DNA of 64,000 bases from JAGDMJ01 sp963809695 (lineage in GTDB: Bacteria > Bacteroidota > Ignavibacteria > UBA10030 > UBA6906). Both the position numbers and the translations under genes were made by a program. The stretch lies in the NCBI GenBank assembly GCA_963809695.1, contig CAWEKI010000007.1:558001-622000 (forward strand). The letters are read 5' to 3'. Every line of letters begins with the position of its first letter. The stretch's first letter is position 1. Below are positions 17,412 through 26,778 of the stretch, one piece after another. The notes below the pieces were generated by a model that was given only the letters and a program-made list of their open reading frames with translations, was not told where the DNA came from and made no database searches.

Positions 17412-17777
17412 TCATTGATAGTTGAACCGCGTTCCACCTCTATGCCCTATTCCCTTGTCGCATTCCTGAAGCTTCAACCTCACGCTCATGATAAACGGCT
17501 GTTCCCCTTCCACCCAATGGCCATAGGTGGTGAGCACAAAAATTCCGTCTGGAAGCACCTCGACGCCGGGATATCCGCAGTCTGCATCTTTCAGGTTATC
17601 CATCAATCGAATCCGGTACTGCCCTTCCCCTCCCACCACAATGTCGTCGTACGTGCCCACCCACGCTGCCCAGTCGCCGTTGGTCGGGGAGCCTTTGGCC
17701 ATGTCGCGGAAGGAGATCAGCACTCTTCCGTCGGGCGCGTATTTTGCCGTGTGCCGATCCCCGGTGGGCGCTTCGCT
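17412..17777 (-). pseudogene. Remnant of exo-alpha-sialidase (C-terminal ~120 residues)
   Basis: The frame is open only from the codon after a TGA-TGA pair (17778-17783) to a TGA at 17412. The translation runs through DRHTAKYAPDGRVLISFRD, then GDWAAWVGTYDDI and LPDGIFVLTTYGHW, which matches the end of secreted BNR-repeat sialidases. The signal peptide, the RIP/FRIP motif and most Asp-box repeats are absent, and no start codon with an SD precedes it. I read it as a decayed fragment left after deletion. It sits beside the GH2 glycosidase, so a former glycan-use locus is plausible. Confidence 0.7.
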
Positions 17778-17895
17778 TCATCACGATCGGACCCTTGCCA
17801 TGTCCATTGGGATAATAAGCAGATCAAAGAAGTATCTACTCTCGTGGGATATGATGATCAATACTATTTTTCTTTGGAGTTTCTATAAAGAGCCC

Positions 17896-17924
17896 TTGAC
17901 AAACCTTTTCGTTTTCGCTAGACT
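17896..17924 (+). promoter_or_regulatory. Sigma-70-like promoter TTGACA-N17-TAGACT
   Basis: A perfect -35 hexamer with 17-base spacing to TAGACT lies about 90 bp before the GH2 lipoprotein gene, in a locally AT-rich stretch. The leader would be about 85 bases long. Confidence 0.5.
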
Positions 17925-18014
17925 TCGTACGTTTGCAGGAACGATGGCGCCAATCACCTGTAACTGAGCGGCATGGGCCATTGCCTGTCGCTCTTACCCG
18001 AAAGGAGAAAAGGC

Positions 18015-20453
18015 ATGAATAATCCTCTTTGCGTCCTCATTCCACTCCTCGCGGTTTCTCTTTTCCTCTCTGCCTGTTCCCCTTCCTCCGATAGCGGTGC
18101 AAACGACGACCGTGAGTCGTTCGACAAAGGGTGGCTCTTCGCCCGCTTTGGGGCGATGCCGGACGGATCAACGAAAAGCGAACCGGCAGGACTCGAAAGC
18201 GCGGATCTCGCCGACACGTCCTGGCGGAAGCTTGATCTCCCCCATGACTGGGGCATCGAAGGACCGTTTCGGGAGGACCTGCCCGGGAACACCGGGAAGC
18301 TTCCGTGGACTGGGATCGGATGGTACCGCAAACACTTCACCGTCTCGTCCAACGACAAGGAGAAGCACTTCTTCGTCGATTTCGACGGGGCAATGTCGCA
18401 CGCGAAGGTCTGGCTTAACGGCAAGTACATCGGTGAATGGCCGTACGGCTATGCTTCGTTCCAACTGGAGATGACACCATACATTCGCTTTGAGGGGGAG
18501 AATGTTTTGGCCGTGAGGCTGGACAATCCCCCGAACTCCTCCCGCTGGTATCCTGGCGGCGGACTGTACAGAAACGTATGGCTCGTCAGGACGGCTCCCG
18601 TGCATGTGGCTCACGACGGCATCTTCGTGACTACACCCTCCGTGTCGAAGGAAAATGCTGTCGTTCATGTGTCCACGGAGATCAACAATCAATCCGACGT
18701 TCCGGCCGATGTTTCCATCCTGGCAGAGATTCTAAACGCTCAAGGATCCAACGTCGTTGCATCGACAAAGGAGCTCACTCTCCAGGTTCCCGGGGGCAGC
18801 GTGAGAAAAAATGAGACGGATATCACCGTCGAGTCCCCTAAGCTCTGGGACGTTACGTCTCCTGATCTTTACATACTGCGAACGTCCCTTCGGCAACATG
18901 GGCATGTGATCGACACACGCGAGACAACCTTTGGTATTCGAGCATTTCAATTCACCCCCTACAACGGGCTCCTGTTGAACGGCAGCAGGGTGCAGATCAA
19001 TGGTGTGTGCAACCACCACGACCTCGGGCCCCTGGGCACTGCGGTCAATGTGCGCGCGCTCGAGCGTCAGATAGCGTTGTTGAAGGAAATGGGGTGCAAC
19101 GCCATCCGCACAAGCCACAATCCCCCCGCACCCGAGCTGCTTGACCTCTGCGACCGGATGGGAATGCTCGTGCTGGATGAAGCCTTCGATTGCTGGGAGC
19201 AGGGAAAAACGCCGAATGATTACAGTACGCTGTTCAAAGAGTGGCATGAAAAGGACGTCCGGGCGTTCGTCCGGCGCGACCGAAACCACCCGAGCGTGAT
19301 CTTCTGGAGCGCGGGAAATGAAGTGCGGGAGCAGCAGAATGGGATTCTCGTCGGAAGACTGCGGGCGATCTTCCGCTCGGAGGACCCCACGCGCCCGGTC
19401 ACATCCGGATGCGACAATCCCGACGCCGGCTTTGATGGTTTCCAGGATTCGGTGGATGTCTTTGGGTACAATTATAAGCCGCACCTCTATGCGAAGTTCT
19501 GGGCCGCGAACCCGATGAAAGCCTTGTACGGAAGCGAGACCTCATCCTGCATCAGCTCCAACGGCGAGTACTTCTTCCCGGTAAGTAACGACAAGGCTCA
19601 AGGGGCACAGAACTTCCAGGTGAGCTCATACAATCTCACTGCTCCCCCCTGGGCGACGATCCCGGACGTTGAATTCGAAGGACAGGACCGGAATCCCTCA
19701 GTAGCGGGGGAGTTCGTCTGGACCGGCTTTGACTACCTCGGGGAGCCGACACCGTATGGGAACGACCCCACGCCTTCGCGCAGTTCGTATTTTGGTATCA
19801 TGGATCTTTGCGGGTTCAAGAAGGACCGCTTCTATCTGTACCAAGCTCGCTGGCGGCCTGACCTTCCGATGGCACATCTTCTCCCCCATTGGAACTGGCC
19901 GGGAAGGATCGGGCAGGTGACGCCGGTTCACCTCTACACATCGGGCGACTCCGCCGAGCTCTTTTTGAACGGCCGCTCGCTCGGCCGGAAGGCGAAGAAA
20001 CCATACGAGTATCGTCTGCGCTGGGATGATGTGCGATATGAGCCGGGCGAATTGCGCGTGGTTGCATACAAGGCGGGACGGCCATGGGCGAGCGATTCAA
20101 TGAGGACCACGGGTCCTGCTGTGGCACTTACGCTGTCCGCAGACAGGGCGACGATAAAGTCTGCCGGCCAGGATCTGGTTTACGTCACGGTCTCGACGGT
20201 CGACACCCGGGGGGATCGGGTTCCCACCGCCGCTCATCTCGTGCGGTTCAGTATAAGCGGAGCGGGCTCACTGGCTGCGGCGGCAAACGGAGACCCCACG
20301 AGCCATGACTCGTTCCAGCTGCCTCAGTGCAAGGCTTTCCATGGGCAGTGCCTGCTGATTGTTCGCTCCACGGAATCCGGCAAGGGCCCGATCCGGATTA
20401 CGGCCGAATCAGACTCGTTGAAGGGCGCCGTCCTCGTTGTGACATCCGAGTAA
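18015..20453 (+). CDS. GH2-family beta-galactosidase-like lipoprotein
   Basis: An 812-residue lipoprotein that starts at the ATG behind AAAGGAGAAA. An in-frame ATG 14 codons upstream lacks an SD. The signal peptide ends in the lipobox LSAC (Cys about residue 21). Domains: jelly-roll sugar-binding domain (~45-215, LPHDWGIEGPF), immunoglobulin-like domain (~220-320), TIM barrel (~325-640) and C-terminal beta domains like DUF4982 and a bacterial Ig fold. The general acid/base is the Glu of SAGNEVRE (~434) and the nucleophile is the Glu of YGSETSS (~506). It should remove terminal beta-linked sugars outside the cytoplasm. Beta-galactosidase is the likeliest activity, but GH2 also covers beta-glucuronidases and beta-mannosidases. 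Confidence 0.88.
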   Translation: MNNPLCVLIPLLAVSLFLSACSPSSDSGANDDRESFDKGWLFARFGAMPDGSTKSEPAGLESADLADTSWRKLDLPHDWGIEGPFREDLPGNTGKLPWTGIGWYRKHFTVSSNDKEKHFFVDFDGAMSHAKVWLNGKYIGEWPYGYASFQLEMTPYIRFEGENVLAVRLDNPPNSSRWYPGGGLYRNVWLVRTAPVHVAHDGIFVTTPSVSKENAVVHVSTEINNQSDVPADVSILAEILNAQGSNVVASTKELTLQVPGGSVRKNETDITVESPKLWDVTSPDLYILRTSLRQHGHVIDTRETTFGIRAFQFTPYNGLLLNGSRVQINGVCNHHDLGPLGTAVNVRALERQIALLKEMGCNAIRTSHNPPAPELLDLCDRMGMLVLDEAFDCWEQGKTPNDYSTLFKEWHEKDVRAFVRRDRNHPSVIFWSAGNEVREQQNGILVGRLRAIFRSEDPTRPVTSGCDNPDAGFDGFQDSVDVFGYNYKPHLYAKFWAANPMKALYGSETSSCISSNGEYFFPVSNDKAQGAQNFQVSSYNLTAPPWATIPDVEFEGQDRNPSVAGEFVWTGFDYLGEPTPYGNDPTPSRSSYFGIMDLCGFKKDRFYLYQARWRPDLPMAHLLPHWNWPGRIGQVTPVHLYTSGDSAELFLNGRSLGRKAKKPYEYRLRWDDVRYEPGELRVVAYKAGRPWASDSMRTTGPAVALTLSADRATIKSAGQDLVYVTVSTVDTRGDRVPTAAHLVRFSISGAGSLAAAANGDPTSHDSFQLPQCKAFHGQCLLIVRSTESGKGPIRITAESDSLKGAVLVVTSE

Positions 20454-20485
20454 TCAGCGCCGGCATAGCAGAGGATGATCCGCTA

Positions 20486-20514
20486 TTGAAAAAGGTTTTT
20501 TCTTTCATTATTAT
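20486..20514 (+). promoter_or_regulatory. Sigma-70-like promoter TTGAAA-N17-TATTAT
   Basis: This lies in the 135-bp gap before the M16 peptidase pair, with 17-base spacing and an AT-rich spacer. It suggests the pair is transcribed independently of the GH2 gene. Confidence 0.45.
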
Positions 20515-20588
20515 TGCGCATTGTCATACCCGATGATCCTTGAAAGAGGTACTACCCACCTTAACAGTCCTTGATCTGGAGGCAACCC

Positions 20589-21929
20589 ATGCACAGATGG
20601 ATTCTCACTTTGATGTTGGGGCTACTCCTGTTTCCCCACCATGCGGCACAAGCGGCCGATGAATTCGGGATTGCAAAGAAGACTCTGGAAAACGGCCTCG
20701 ACGTCATTGTTATCCACAATTCCGGGGTTCCGTTGGTGACCGTGGAGATAAATGTCAAAAACGGCGGATTCACCGAAGGACCCGAATATACCGGCCTGTC
20801 GCACTTGTACGAACACATGTTCTTCAAGGCGAACAAGGTCATACCCAACCAGGAGCGTTACCTGGAACGGCTCCGGGAGCTCGGCGCGTCCTGGAACGGC
20901 AGCACCGGCGATGAGCGGGTCAATTACTTCTTCACGGTGCCGAAGGACAGCATGCTGCCGGCCATGGTGTTCATGTATGATGCCATTACCGGCCCCCTCT
21001 TTCAGCAGGAAGAGCTGGTGAAAGAGCGGCCGGTCGTCATCGGGGAATACGACCGGAACGAAGCAAATCCGTTTTACCTTCTCTACCGTGCAGTGAACAA
21101 AAAGGTCTGGTGGAAATATTACAGCCGCAAGAATGCGCTTGGAGAACGGGATGTGATCCTGAGCGCGACCACGCAGAAAATGCAGACCATCCAGGACCGG
21201 TATTACATCCCGAATAACTCCGCGTTAATCCTCGCCGGCGATGTATCGGCCGACGAAGGTTTCAGTCTCGCCCAAAAAGTGTTTTCATCCTGGAAGCGCG
21301 GACCGGACCCGTTCAAGGCGTTTCCGGTTCCCGAACATCCGCCGATTCCGAAGACGGATACCGTCGTGATCACTGCTCCTGTGAACGCGATCACCGTGAT
21401 GATGGAGTGGGAAGGCCCGAGCGTGGTGAAAGATCCGAAGGCCACCTATGCGGCGGACATCCTGTCATTCATCCTGAGTCAGAGAACCTCGACATTCTAT
21501 AAGAATCTCGTGGAGAGCGGACTCGCCTACGGTGTCAACCTCAATTATCAAACGCTGGCCCATACCGGCCCGATCACGCTCATGGCACAGACATCGGCAG
21601 AGAAGTACAAGGATCTGCTCCAGGCAATCCATAAGGAACTCCAGAATATGGGATCTCCCGGCTATTTCAACGATGACCAGCTTGCGAACGCGAAGACCAT
21701 CCTGGGGATCGACGATGAATACGGCCGTGAGCGCCCGTCGCAATTTGCCCACACCGTTGGCTTCTGGTGGGCGGTTGCCGGGCTCGACTACTACCTGGAC
21801 TACGTGGACAACTCGGCGAAAGTGACCCGGAAGGACATAGCGAATTACCTGAACACCTATGTCATTGGCAAGCCGTACATCATGGGGACGCTCCTGTCGC
21901 CTGCCGACCGGAAAACTCTTGGATTCTGA
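20589..21929 (+). CDS. M16-family zinc peptidase, catalytic subunit
   Basis: A 446-residue exported protein. The start is the ATG six bases after GGAGG; a start six codons earlier lacks an SD. A signal peptide (MHRWILTLMLGLLLF, to AQAADE) leads it to the periplasm. The inverted zinc motif HLYEH is at 71-75, with the downstream Glu region VVIGEYDRNEAN, as in PqqL and mitochondrial-processing-peptidase relatives. The length fits one two-domain M16B subunit. The next gene, 23 bp downstream, encodes a partner that lacks the motif, so the active enzyme is probably a heterodimer degrading peptides in the periplasm. Confidence 0.9.
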   Translation: MHRWILTLMLGLLLFPHHAAQAADEFGIAKKTLENGLDVIVIHNSGVPLVTVEINVKNGGFTEGPEYTGLSHLYEHMFFKANKVIPNQERYLERLRELGASWNGSTGDERVNYFFTVPKDSMLPAMVFMYDAITGPLFQQEELVKERPVVIGEYDRNEANPFYLLYRAVNKKVWWKYYSRKNALGERDVILSATTQKMQTIQDRYYIPNNSALILAGDVSADEGFSLAQKVFSSWKRGPDPFKAFPVPEHPPIPKTDTVVITAPVNAITVMMEWEGPSVVKDPKATYAADILSFILSQRTSTFYKNLVESGLAYGVNLNYQTLAHTGPITLMAQTSAEKYKDLLQAIHKELQNMGSPGYFNDDQLANAKTILGIDDEYGRERPSQFAHTVGFWWAVAGLDYYLDYVDNSAKVTRKDIANYLNTYVIGKPYIMGTLLSPADRKTLGF

Positions 21930-21952
21930 TCTCACTATTGAGGAGAACGATC

Positions 21953-23242
21953 ATGAGAATGTGGATCCTGCTGCTTGTGCTTGTGCTGCTTTCCGTCGCA
22001 GCCCCGGCTGCTGTTCAGCCTGAATCATTCACGGTCGGAGCGCTGAAAGTCGTCTATGTCTCCAACCCAGCTACCGACATCATCGCCGCGAACATGTATT
22101 TTCGTGGAGGAGTGGCCGTCGCCGGTCTCGAGAAAGCCGGGATTGAGCGGCTTGCCCTGCTTGTGGCAACCAGGGCGACAAAGAACTACCCGTTGGACGT
22201 GCTGAGCGCCGCGCTCGAGCGGATGGACACCCGGCTCAACTCCGCGGCCGGTCCAGATTATTCCAGCATCGACATGCAGTGTGTGAAGAAGAACTTCGCG
22301 GAATCCTGGAAGATTTTCACTGACGTGATCCTGAACCCGTCGTTCGACTCGGCGTTGGTGGAACGCGAGCGGGAGCGGACCGTGGCAGGCATCCGCCAGG
22401 TCAAGGATGTCCCCGATCAGTATCTGACCCAGCTTGCCGTCGAGACCTTTTATCGGGAGAACCCATACTCCATCGATCCTTCGGGAACCGTGCGCACTGT
22501 ACGGTCATTCAGCGCCAAAGACCTTCAAGCATTTATGCAGAGCAGAGTCACGGCCGCCCAGATGCTCCTGGTGGTCTGCGGCAATGTCACCCGGAGCGAG
22601 CTTGAGCAGATGGTGAAGACGTCATTCGGAATCCTGCCGCAAGGCTCGTTCACGGTGTCCCGGCCGGTTCCGGTGCAACACTCCTCTCCGATGGTTCTCG
22701 TTGTGAAACGGGACCTTCCCACGAACTACATCACCGGACTGTTTCCTGCGCCGCTTTTTGGTTCCCCCGCAAGTTATGCGATGATCATGGCCAGGTCCAT
22801 ACTGGGCGACCGGCTGTTCGAGGAGGTTCGCACCAAGCGGAGCCTCTCCTATGCCGCCTCGGCAACCGCCGGCGCTATGTTCTCGAACTATGCGGGAATT
22901 TATGTTACCACGACGAAACCTGAAACCACGATTGCCGTCATGGTCGGCGAGCTGAAGAAACTACAGAACGAGCCAGTCCCGGCGAAGACGCTCAGCGACA
23001 AGAAGAATCTCTTTTTCACCGGGTACTACCTGGGGGTAGAAACGAACGCTTCGCAGGCCGATATGCTGGCGCGTTACGAATTGAGCGGAAAAGGGTACGA
23101 AGAAGGAACGAAGCTGATGGAGAATATCCGCAAGGTCACCGCGGAGGACATTCAGAAAGTCTGCAACGAATACATCCACAACTTGCAGTTTGTGCTGATC
23201 GGAAATCCTGTGTCGCTGCAGCTGAATCCCTTCATGTATTGA
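21953..23242 (+). CDS. M16-family peptidase-like protein, non-catalytic partner
   Basis: A 429-residue exported protein that starts at the ATG after GAGGAGAACGATC; the open frame extends upstream into the previous gene only by chance. Signal peptide to AAPAAVQ. The fold matches M16 (GGVAVAGLEKAGIERLALLV, then the R/Y substrate-binding region KRSLSYAASAT), but where active members have HxxEH this protein has GIERL, so zinc cannot be bound. This is the usual active/inactive pairing of bacterial M16B enzymes; the conserved R-Y pair near 280 helps the partner. A strong hairpin follows the gene. Confidence 0.9.
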   Translation: MRMWILLLVLVLLSVAAPAAVQPESFTVGALKVVYVSNPATDIIAANMYFRGGVAVAGLEKAGIERLALLVATRATKNYPLDVLSAALERMDTRLNSAAGPDYSSIDMQCVKKNFAESWKIFTDVILNPSFDSALVERERERTVAGIRQVKDVPDQYLTQLAVETFYRENPYSIDPSGTVRTVRSFSAKDLQAFMQSRVTAAQMLLVVCGNVTRSELEQMVKTSFGILPQGSFTVSRPVPVQHSSPMVLVVKRDLPTNYITGLFPAPLFGSPASYAMIMARSILGDRLFEEVRTKRSLSYAASATAGAMFSNYAGIYVTTTKPETTIAVMVGELKKLQNEPVPAKTLSDKKNLFFTGYYLGVETNASQADMLARYELSGKGYEEGTKLMENIRKVTAEDIQKVCNEYIHNLQFVLIGNPVSLQLNPFMY

Positions 23243-23260
23243 CAGTATCGCCAACTGCTC

Positions 23261-23317
23261 AGGGCCTATTCCAGAGGGGTCAAGGACCGCGACGAGTCCC
23301 CCCCTGGGATAGGCCCT
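23261..23317 (+). terminator. Hairpin terminator after the M16 operon
   Basis: The arms AGGGCCTAT-CCAG-GGGG (23261-23279) and their complement (23298-23317) pair over about 19 bases with two mismatches, followed by TTTG. It is placed 19 bp after the stop of the second M16 gene. Confidence 0.75.
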
Positions 23318-23410
23318 TTGCATTCACTCCTCCTCCCACTTTCACCAGAGCCTTGTCAGCCCGCCCTGACTGAACCCGGGTCGTTCGACCAATAATAGTT
23401 AATAAAATAC

Positions 23411-23438
23411 TTGACATTCTGAGAAAAATGTTTAATAT
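23411..23438 (+). promoter_or_regulatory. Sigma-70-like promoter TTGACA-N16-TAATAT
   Basis: A near-consensus promoter 135 bp before the P-II gene, inside an AT-rich block (23395-23440). No sigma-54 (GG-N10-GC) promoter is visible here, although glnB/glnK-amtB operons in many bacteria have one. Confidence 0.6.
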
Positions 23439-23573
23439 AGAAGGCGGAATCCATGTATGACCTTAATAAATAAGTCTGAACTAGACTATTGCCTTATAAA
23501 TAGTGGTTCTGTCCTGCGGCAGGTGCCACGAGGCCGGCGGCCGGACCATTCACCCACTGCCAGGAGTGCATGC

Positions 23574-23912
23574 ATGAAAAAGATCGAAGCAATCGTTCGA
23601 CCCCACAAGCTCGACGATGTCCAGGACGCCCTTCTGGAGGCCGGCATCAAGGGTATGACCGTGTACGAAGCACGCGGCGTTGGACGGCAGAAAGGACACA
23701 AGGAAATCTACCGGGGCTCCGAATACGAGGTCGGATTGCTCCCCAAGATCAAGATTGAGATTGTCGTTCCGGACAGTGCCCTCGACAGGACGGTGGACAT
23801 CATCCTCAAAGCGGCGAAAACAGGAGAGATCGGCGACGGCAAGGTGTTCATCTCGACCATTGACGAAGCCATCCGGGTCAGGACACAGGAGGCGGGTGAC
23901 AACGCCTTGTAG
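23574..23912 (+). CDS. glnB: Nitrogen regulatory protein P-II
   Basis: A 112-residue P-II protein. The ATG follows AGGAG by seven bases; the open frame extends upstream, but that part is not protein-like. The sequence shows the N-terminal MKKIEAIVRPHKLDDV, the T-loop (GHKEIYRGSEYEVGLLPK, with the uridylylation-site Tyr in SEY) and the C-terminal IGDGKVFIS plus R-R for ATP binding. It senses 2-oxoglutarate and ATP/ADP. Being in one operon with an Amt transporter, it is best called GlnK-like and should block the channel when nitrogen is plentiful. A porin gene lies between the two. Confidence 0.95.
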   Translation: MKKIEAIVRPHKLDDVQDALLEAGIKGMTVYEARGVGRQKGHKEIYRGSEYEVGLLPKIKIEIVVPDSALDRTVDIILKAAKTGEIGDGKVFISTIDEAIRVRTQEAGDNAL

Positions 23913-23997
23913 GCCGCGTCTGCGGGAGAGGCCCGCACAATTCCGCTCCACCGGGCAACGCATCACCCGCAAGTGACTCATCAGTGCAGGAGGCAAT

Positions 23998-25074
23998 ATG
24001 TCATGGGTAAGAGCCAGTGCCATCACCTCTCTACTGCTGCCATGCCTGTTCATGGCACTGTTGGACGGACAAGCCCAGGAACGAGATTCACTTCCTCCCG
24101 TCGCGATCGGGGGTTTCGTCGACTCCTACTTCAGCTGGAATGCGGCCAAACCGGCCAGCCACACCAACCGCTACCGCAACTTCGACCTCTCCGAGCGACA
24201 GTTTGTCCTCTCTGAAGCACAGGTAGATATCGAGCGGCGCGCAGCGCCGATCGGCTTCCATATCGCCCTCAATACGGGGGCCGCATCCGACATCATCCAT
24301 GCGGGAAGCGCGAGCACCTTGAACCTCCTGATGCAAGGCTTCGTCTCTCTCCTGGTTCCCGTCGGTGCGGGACTCATGGTCGATGCAGGCAAGTTCGTGA
24401 CGCATATGGGGTTCGAAACGATCAACGCGAAGGACAACGCCAACTACAGCCGCTCCTTCCTCTTTGCCTGGGCCATTCCGTACTACCACATCGGCGTGCG
24501 TGCAGCATACCCGCTTCTGGAACAACTCTCCATCGGCGCCAGCATCAGCAACGGTTGGAACGCCAGTACGGCGGCGAGCGGCAAGACCTTTGGAGCGACA
24601 CTCACCTATACCCCCCTCCGCAGCCTCTCCTTTACGGCAAACTGGATCGGGGGACCGGGGCAACCGGATAGCTCAAACTCGCCGTTCCGGCAGATTGCAG
24701 AATTTATCTCCACTGTCCAGATCGGCGAACAGTTCACCGTCGCGGCAGACGTGCTCTATGGCACTGAAAGAGGGTATGGACAGCGTGCTGAATGGAAAGG
24801 CGCGGCCCTGTACGGACGGTACACACCTGCAGACAATTCTGCGATCAGCGTGCGGGGAGAGTTCTACGATGATCCTTCGGGCTTCACTACCGGGTTCGTT
24901 CAGACGCTGGGAGAAATTACGGTCACGTATGAACACAGGGTCCTGCAGAACCTGTTCGTGCGCGTGGAGTACCGCCATGACCGGTCGAACGCTCCCGTGT
25001 TCGACGGAAGCGACGGCATGGAGACCGAGCCTCGACAGAACACGATCTCTCTGAGCGGCATCGTGACATTTTGA
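23998..25074 (+). CDS. BBP2-type outer-membrane beta-barrel porin of the ammonium operon
   Basis: A 358-residue outer-membrane protein; the ATG is four bases after AGGAGG. Signal peptide to GQAQE. The mature protein is made of alternating amphipathic strands starting IGGFVDSYFSW, with GKFVTHMGFETI, KDNANYSRSFLF and ISNGWN, and ends on an aromatic residue (GIVTF), all as in the BBP2/OmpL-like porin family. It is paralogous to the porin at 51429 (same GFVDxY, HxGFExI, KDNxxYSRS and NGW motifs). Its place between P-II and Amt suggests a channel letting ammonium through the outer membrane when nitrogen is scarce. That role is inference. Confidence 0.85.
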   Translation: MSWVRASAITSLLLPCLFMALLDGQAQERDSLPPVAIGGFVDSYFSWNAAKPASHTNRYRNFDLSERQFVLSEAQVDIERRAAPIGFHIALNTGAASDIIHAGSASTLNLLMQGFVSLLVPVGAGLMVDAGKFVTHMGFETINAKDNANYSRSFLFAWAIPYYHIGVRAAYPLLEQLSIGASISNGWNASTAASGKTFGATLTYTPLRSLSFTANWIGGPGQPDSSNSPFRQIAEFISTVQIGEQFTVAADVLYGTERGYGQRAEWKGAALYGRYTPADNSAISVRGEFYDDPSGFTTGFVQTLGEITVTYEHRVLQNLFVRVEYRHDRSNAPVFDGSDGMETEPRQNTISLSGIVTF

Positions 25075-25111
25075 TTCATTACCCATATCATTCATGATTG
25101 GAGGGCGGAAC

Positions 25112-26656
25112 ATGCTGCAAGCACGATGGACGATGGCACTGTTGCTGGGGACACTGGCAGTCCTCGCGTTACTGGTGCTTCTGCCAGTCCGGACATTGGC
25201 CGAAGGTGATCCCACCGGGGCGAAAACTGGAACGATCGCCGACGTTCCAGCGTCAAAACCCGGCCAGCCAACGCTCGCGGAGGTGGCAGATGCCGTCGGT
25301 CATAGCCGCGTGGCGCTCAATATTGTCTGGACGCTTGTCACCGGCTTCCTGGTAATGTTCATGCAGGCGGGATTCGCCATGGTCGAGACCGGATTCACGC
25401 GCGCAAAGAATGTAGCGCACACCATGGGGATGAATTTCCTGATCTATGCCATTGGTGTTCTCGGCTTCTGGATATGCGGGTTCGCGCTGATGTTTGGAGG
25501 CGTGGGGGGCGTGGCCAGCCTCGGAGGCACCCCGGGCCTCACCAGCGAATTCACGGTCACTCTGTTTGGAAAGAGCTTTGGCCTCTTCGGGTACAGCGGT
25601 TTCTTCCTCAACAACTCGGTCTACGATGTCGGGATCTACGCTCTGTTTCTCTTCCAGATGGTCTTTATGGACACGACGGCAACCATCCCCACCGGCGCCA
25701 TGGCGGAACGGTGGCGCTTTCTCCCTTTCATCCTCTATGGGTTCTTTATCTCGATGTTCATCTATCCCCTCTTTGGCAACTGGGTCTGGGGTGGCGGATG
25801 GCTGGGAGCCCTCGGCGTCAACTTCGGGCTCGGGCATGGCCATGTTGATTTTGCGGGATCATCGGTCGTGCACATGGTCGGCGGGGTGGCTGCTCTGGCT
25901 GGGGCCATGGTCCTCGGACCGCGCACAGGAAAGTACAATGCGGATGGCTCGTCAAATGCCATCCCGGGACACAATATCCCGATGGCGATCGTAGGGACGT
26001 TCATCCTTGCCTTCGGATGGTTCGGGTTCAACCCGGGTTCCTCGCTTGCGGGCAACGATCTTCGAATCGCCGTCGTGGCCACAAACACGATGCTCGCATC
26101 TGCGAGCGGTGCGCTCGTAGCGACACTGTACATGTGGAAAAGGTTCGGGAAGCCCGACCCGAGCATGATGGCCAACGGCATGCTGGCGGGGTTGGTGGCT
26201 ATCACCGCCCCGTGCGCGTTCGTCAATGCCCAGGCAGCGGTCCTCATTGGAAGCGTCGCAGGGTTCCTTGTGGTTGCGGCCGTGTTCATCGTGGATCACA
26301 AGCTGCGCGTCGACGACCCCGTGGGTGCAGTCGCGGTCCATGGGGTCAACGGCCTCTGGGGAATTCTTGCCCTCGGGCTCCTTGCCGACGGGTCGTATGG
26401 CGAGGGATGGAATGGAGTGCCCGGAACCGTCCGTGGCCTGCTCTACGGCGACCCCGGACAGTTCTTCGCGGAAGTCATCGGCGCTCTGGTGTGTATCACG
26501 TTTGTTTTCGCCTCGATGTATGGCTTCTTCAAGCTCACAAACATGATTCCCTATCTGCGGATGCGTACCCGGGCCAGAGACGAACTTGATGGACTCGACC
26601 TGCCGGAAATGGGCATCCGTGGATATGAAGAAGCTCCTGCGCCAGGTGGTGATTAG
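25112..26656 (+). CDS. amtB: Ammonium transporter, Amt family
   Basis: A 514-residue inner-membrane channel. The start at 25112 is seven bases after GGAGG; the in-frame ATG six codons earlier is less good. An N-terminal signal sequence (to TLAEGD) and a ~40-residue periplasmic stretch precede eleven membrane helices. Motifs present: GFAMVETGFTRAKN, FMDTTATIPTGAMAER, the twin pore histidines in SSVVHMVGGVAALAG and AVHGVNGLWG, and GWFGFNPGSS. The cytosolic tail has no extra domain. Control by the P-II protein encoded in the same operon is expected. A GC-rich hairpin follows. Confidence 0.95.
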   Translation: MLQARWTMALLLGTLAVLALLVLLPVRTLAEGDPTGAKTGTIADVPASKPGQPTLAEVADAVGHSRVALNIVWTLVTGFLVMFMQAGFAMVETGFTRAKNVAHTMGMNFLIYAIGVLGFWICGFALMFGGVGGVASLGGTPGLTSEFTVTLFGKSFGLFGYSGFFLNNSVYDVGIYALFLFQMVFMDTTATIPTGAMAERWRFLPFILYGFFISMFIYPLFGNWVWGGGWLGALGVNFGLGHGHVDFAGSSVVHMVGGVAALAGAMVLGPRTGKYNADGSSNAIPGHNIPMAIVGTFILAFGWFGFNPGSSLAGNDLRIAVVATNTMLASASGALVATLYMWKRFGKPDPSMMANGMLAGLVAITAPCAFVNAQAAVLIGSVAGFLVVAAVFIVDHKLRVDDPVGAVAVHGVNGLWGILALGLLADGSYGEGWNGVPGTVRGLLYGDPGQFFAEVIGALVCITFVFASMYGFFKLTNMIPYLRMRTRARDELDGLDLPEMGIRGYEEAPAPGGD

Positions 26657-26663
26657 TTAACTC

Positions 26664-26704
26664 AGGGCGCGCTGCAGAATTCGTCCAAAATTTCGCGGCG
26701 CGCC
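26664..26704 (+). terminator. GC-rich hairpin after amtB
   Basis: GGGCGCGCTG and CGGCGCGCCC pair (10 bases with one wobble) around a 21-base loop, eight bases after the amtB stop. There is no T-run directly after it. Confidence 0.5.
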
Positions 26705-26778
26705 CGGTGCATGTGTTTAAGAAAAGTGCTAATTTTGCCTCGCATGCTCATTTCTGCCCTTTCGAGCTTTACCGATCG

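Noticed and set aside
23243..23573. Search for a sigma-54 promoter before the P-II gene
   Set aside because: No GG-N10-GC match with TGGCAC/TTGC character was found; a good TTGACA/TAATAT promoter explains the region.
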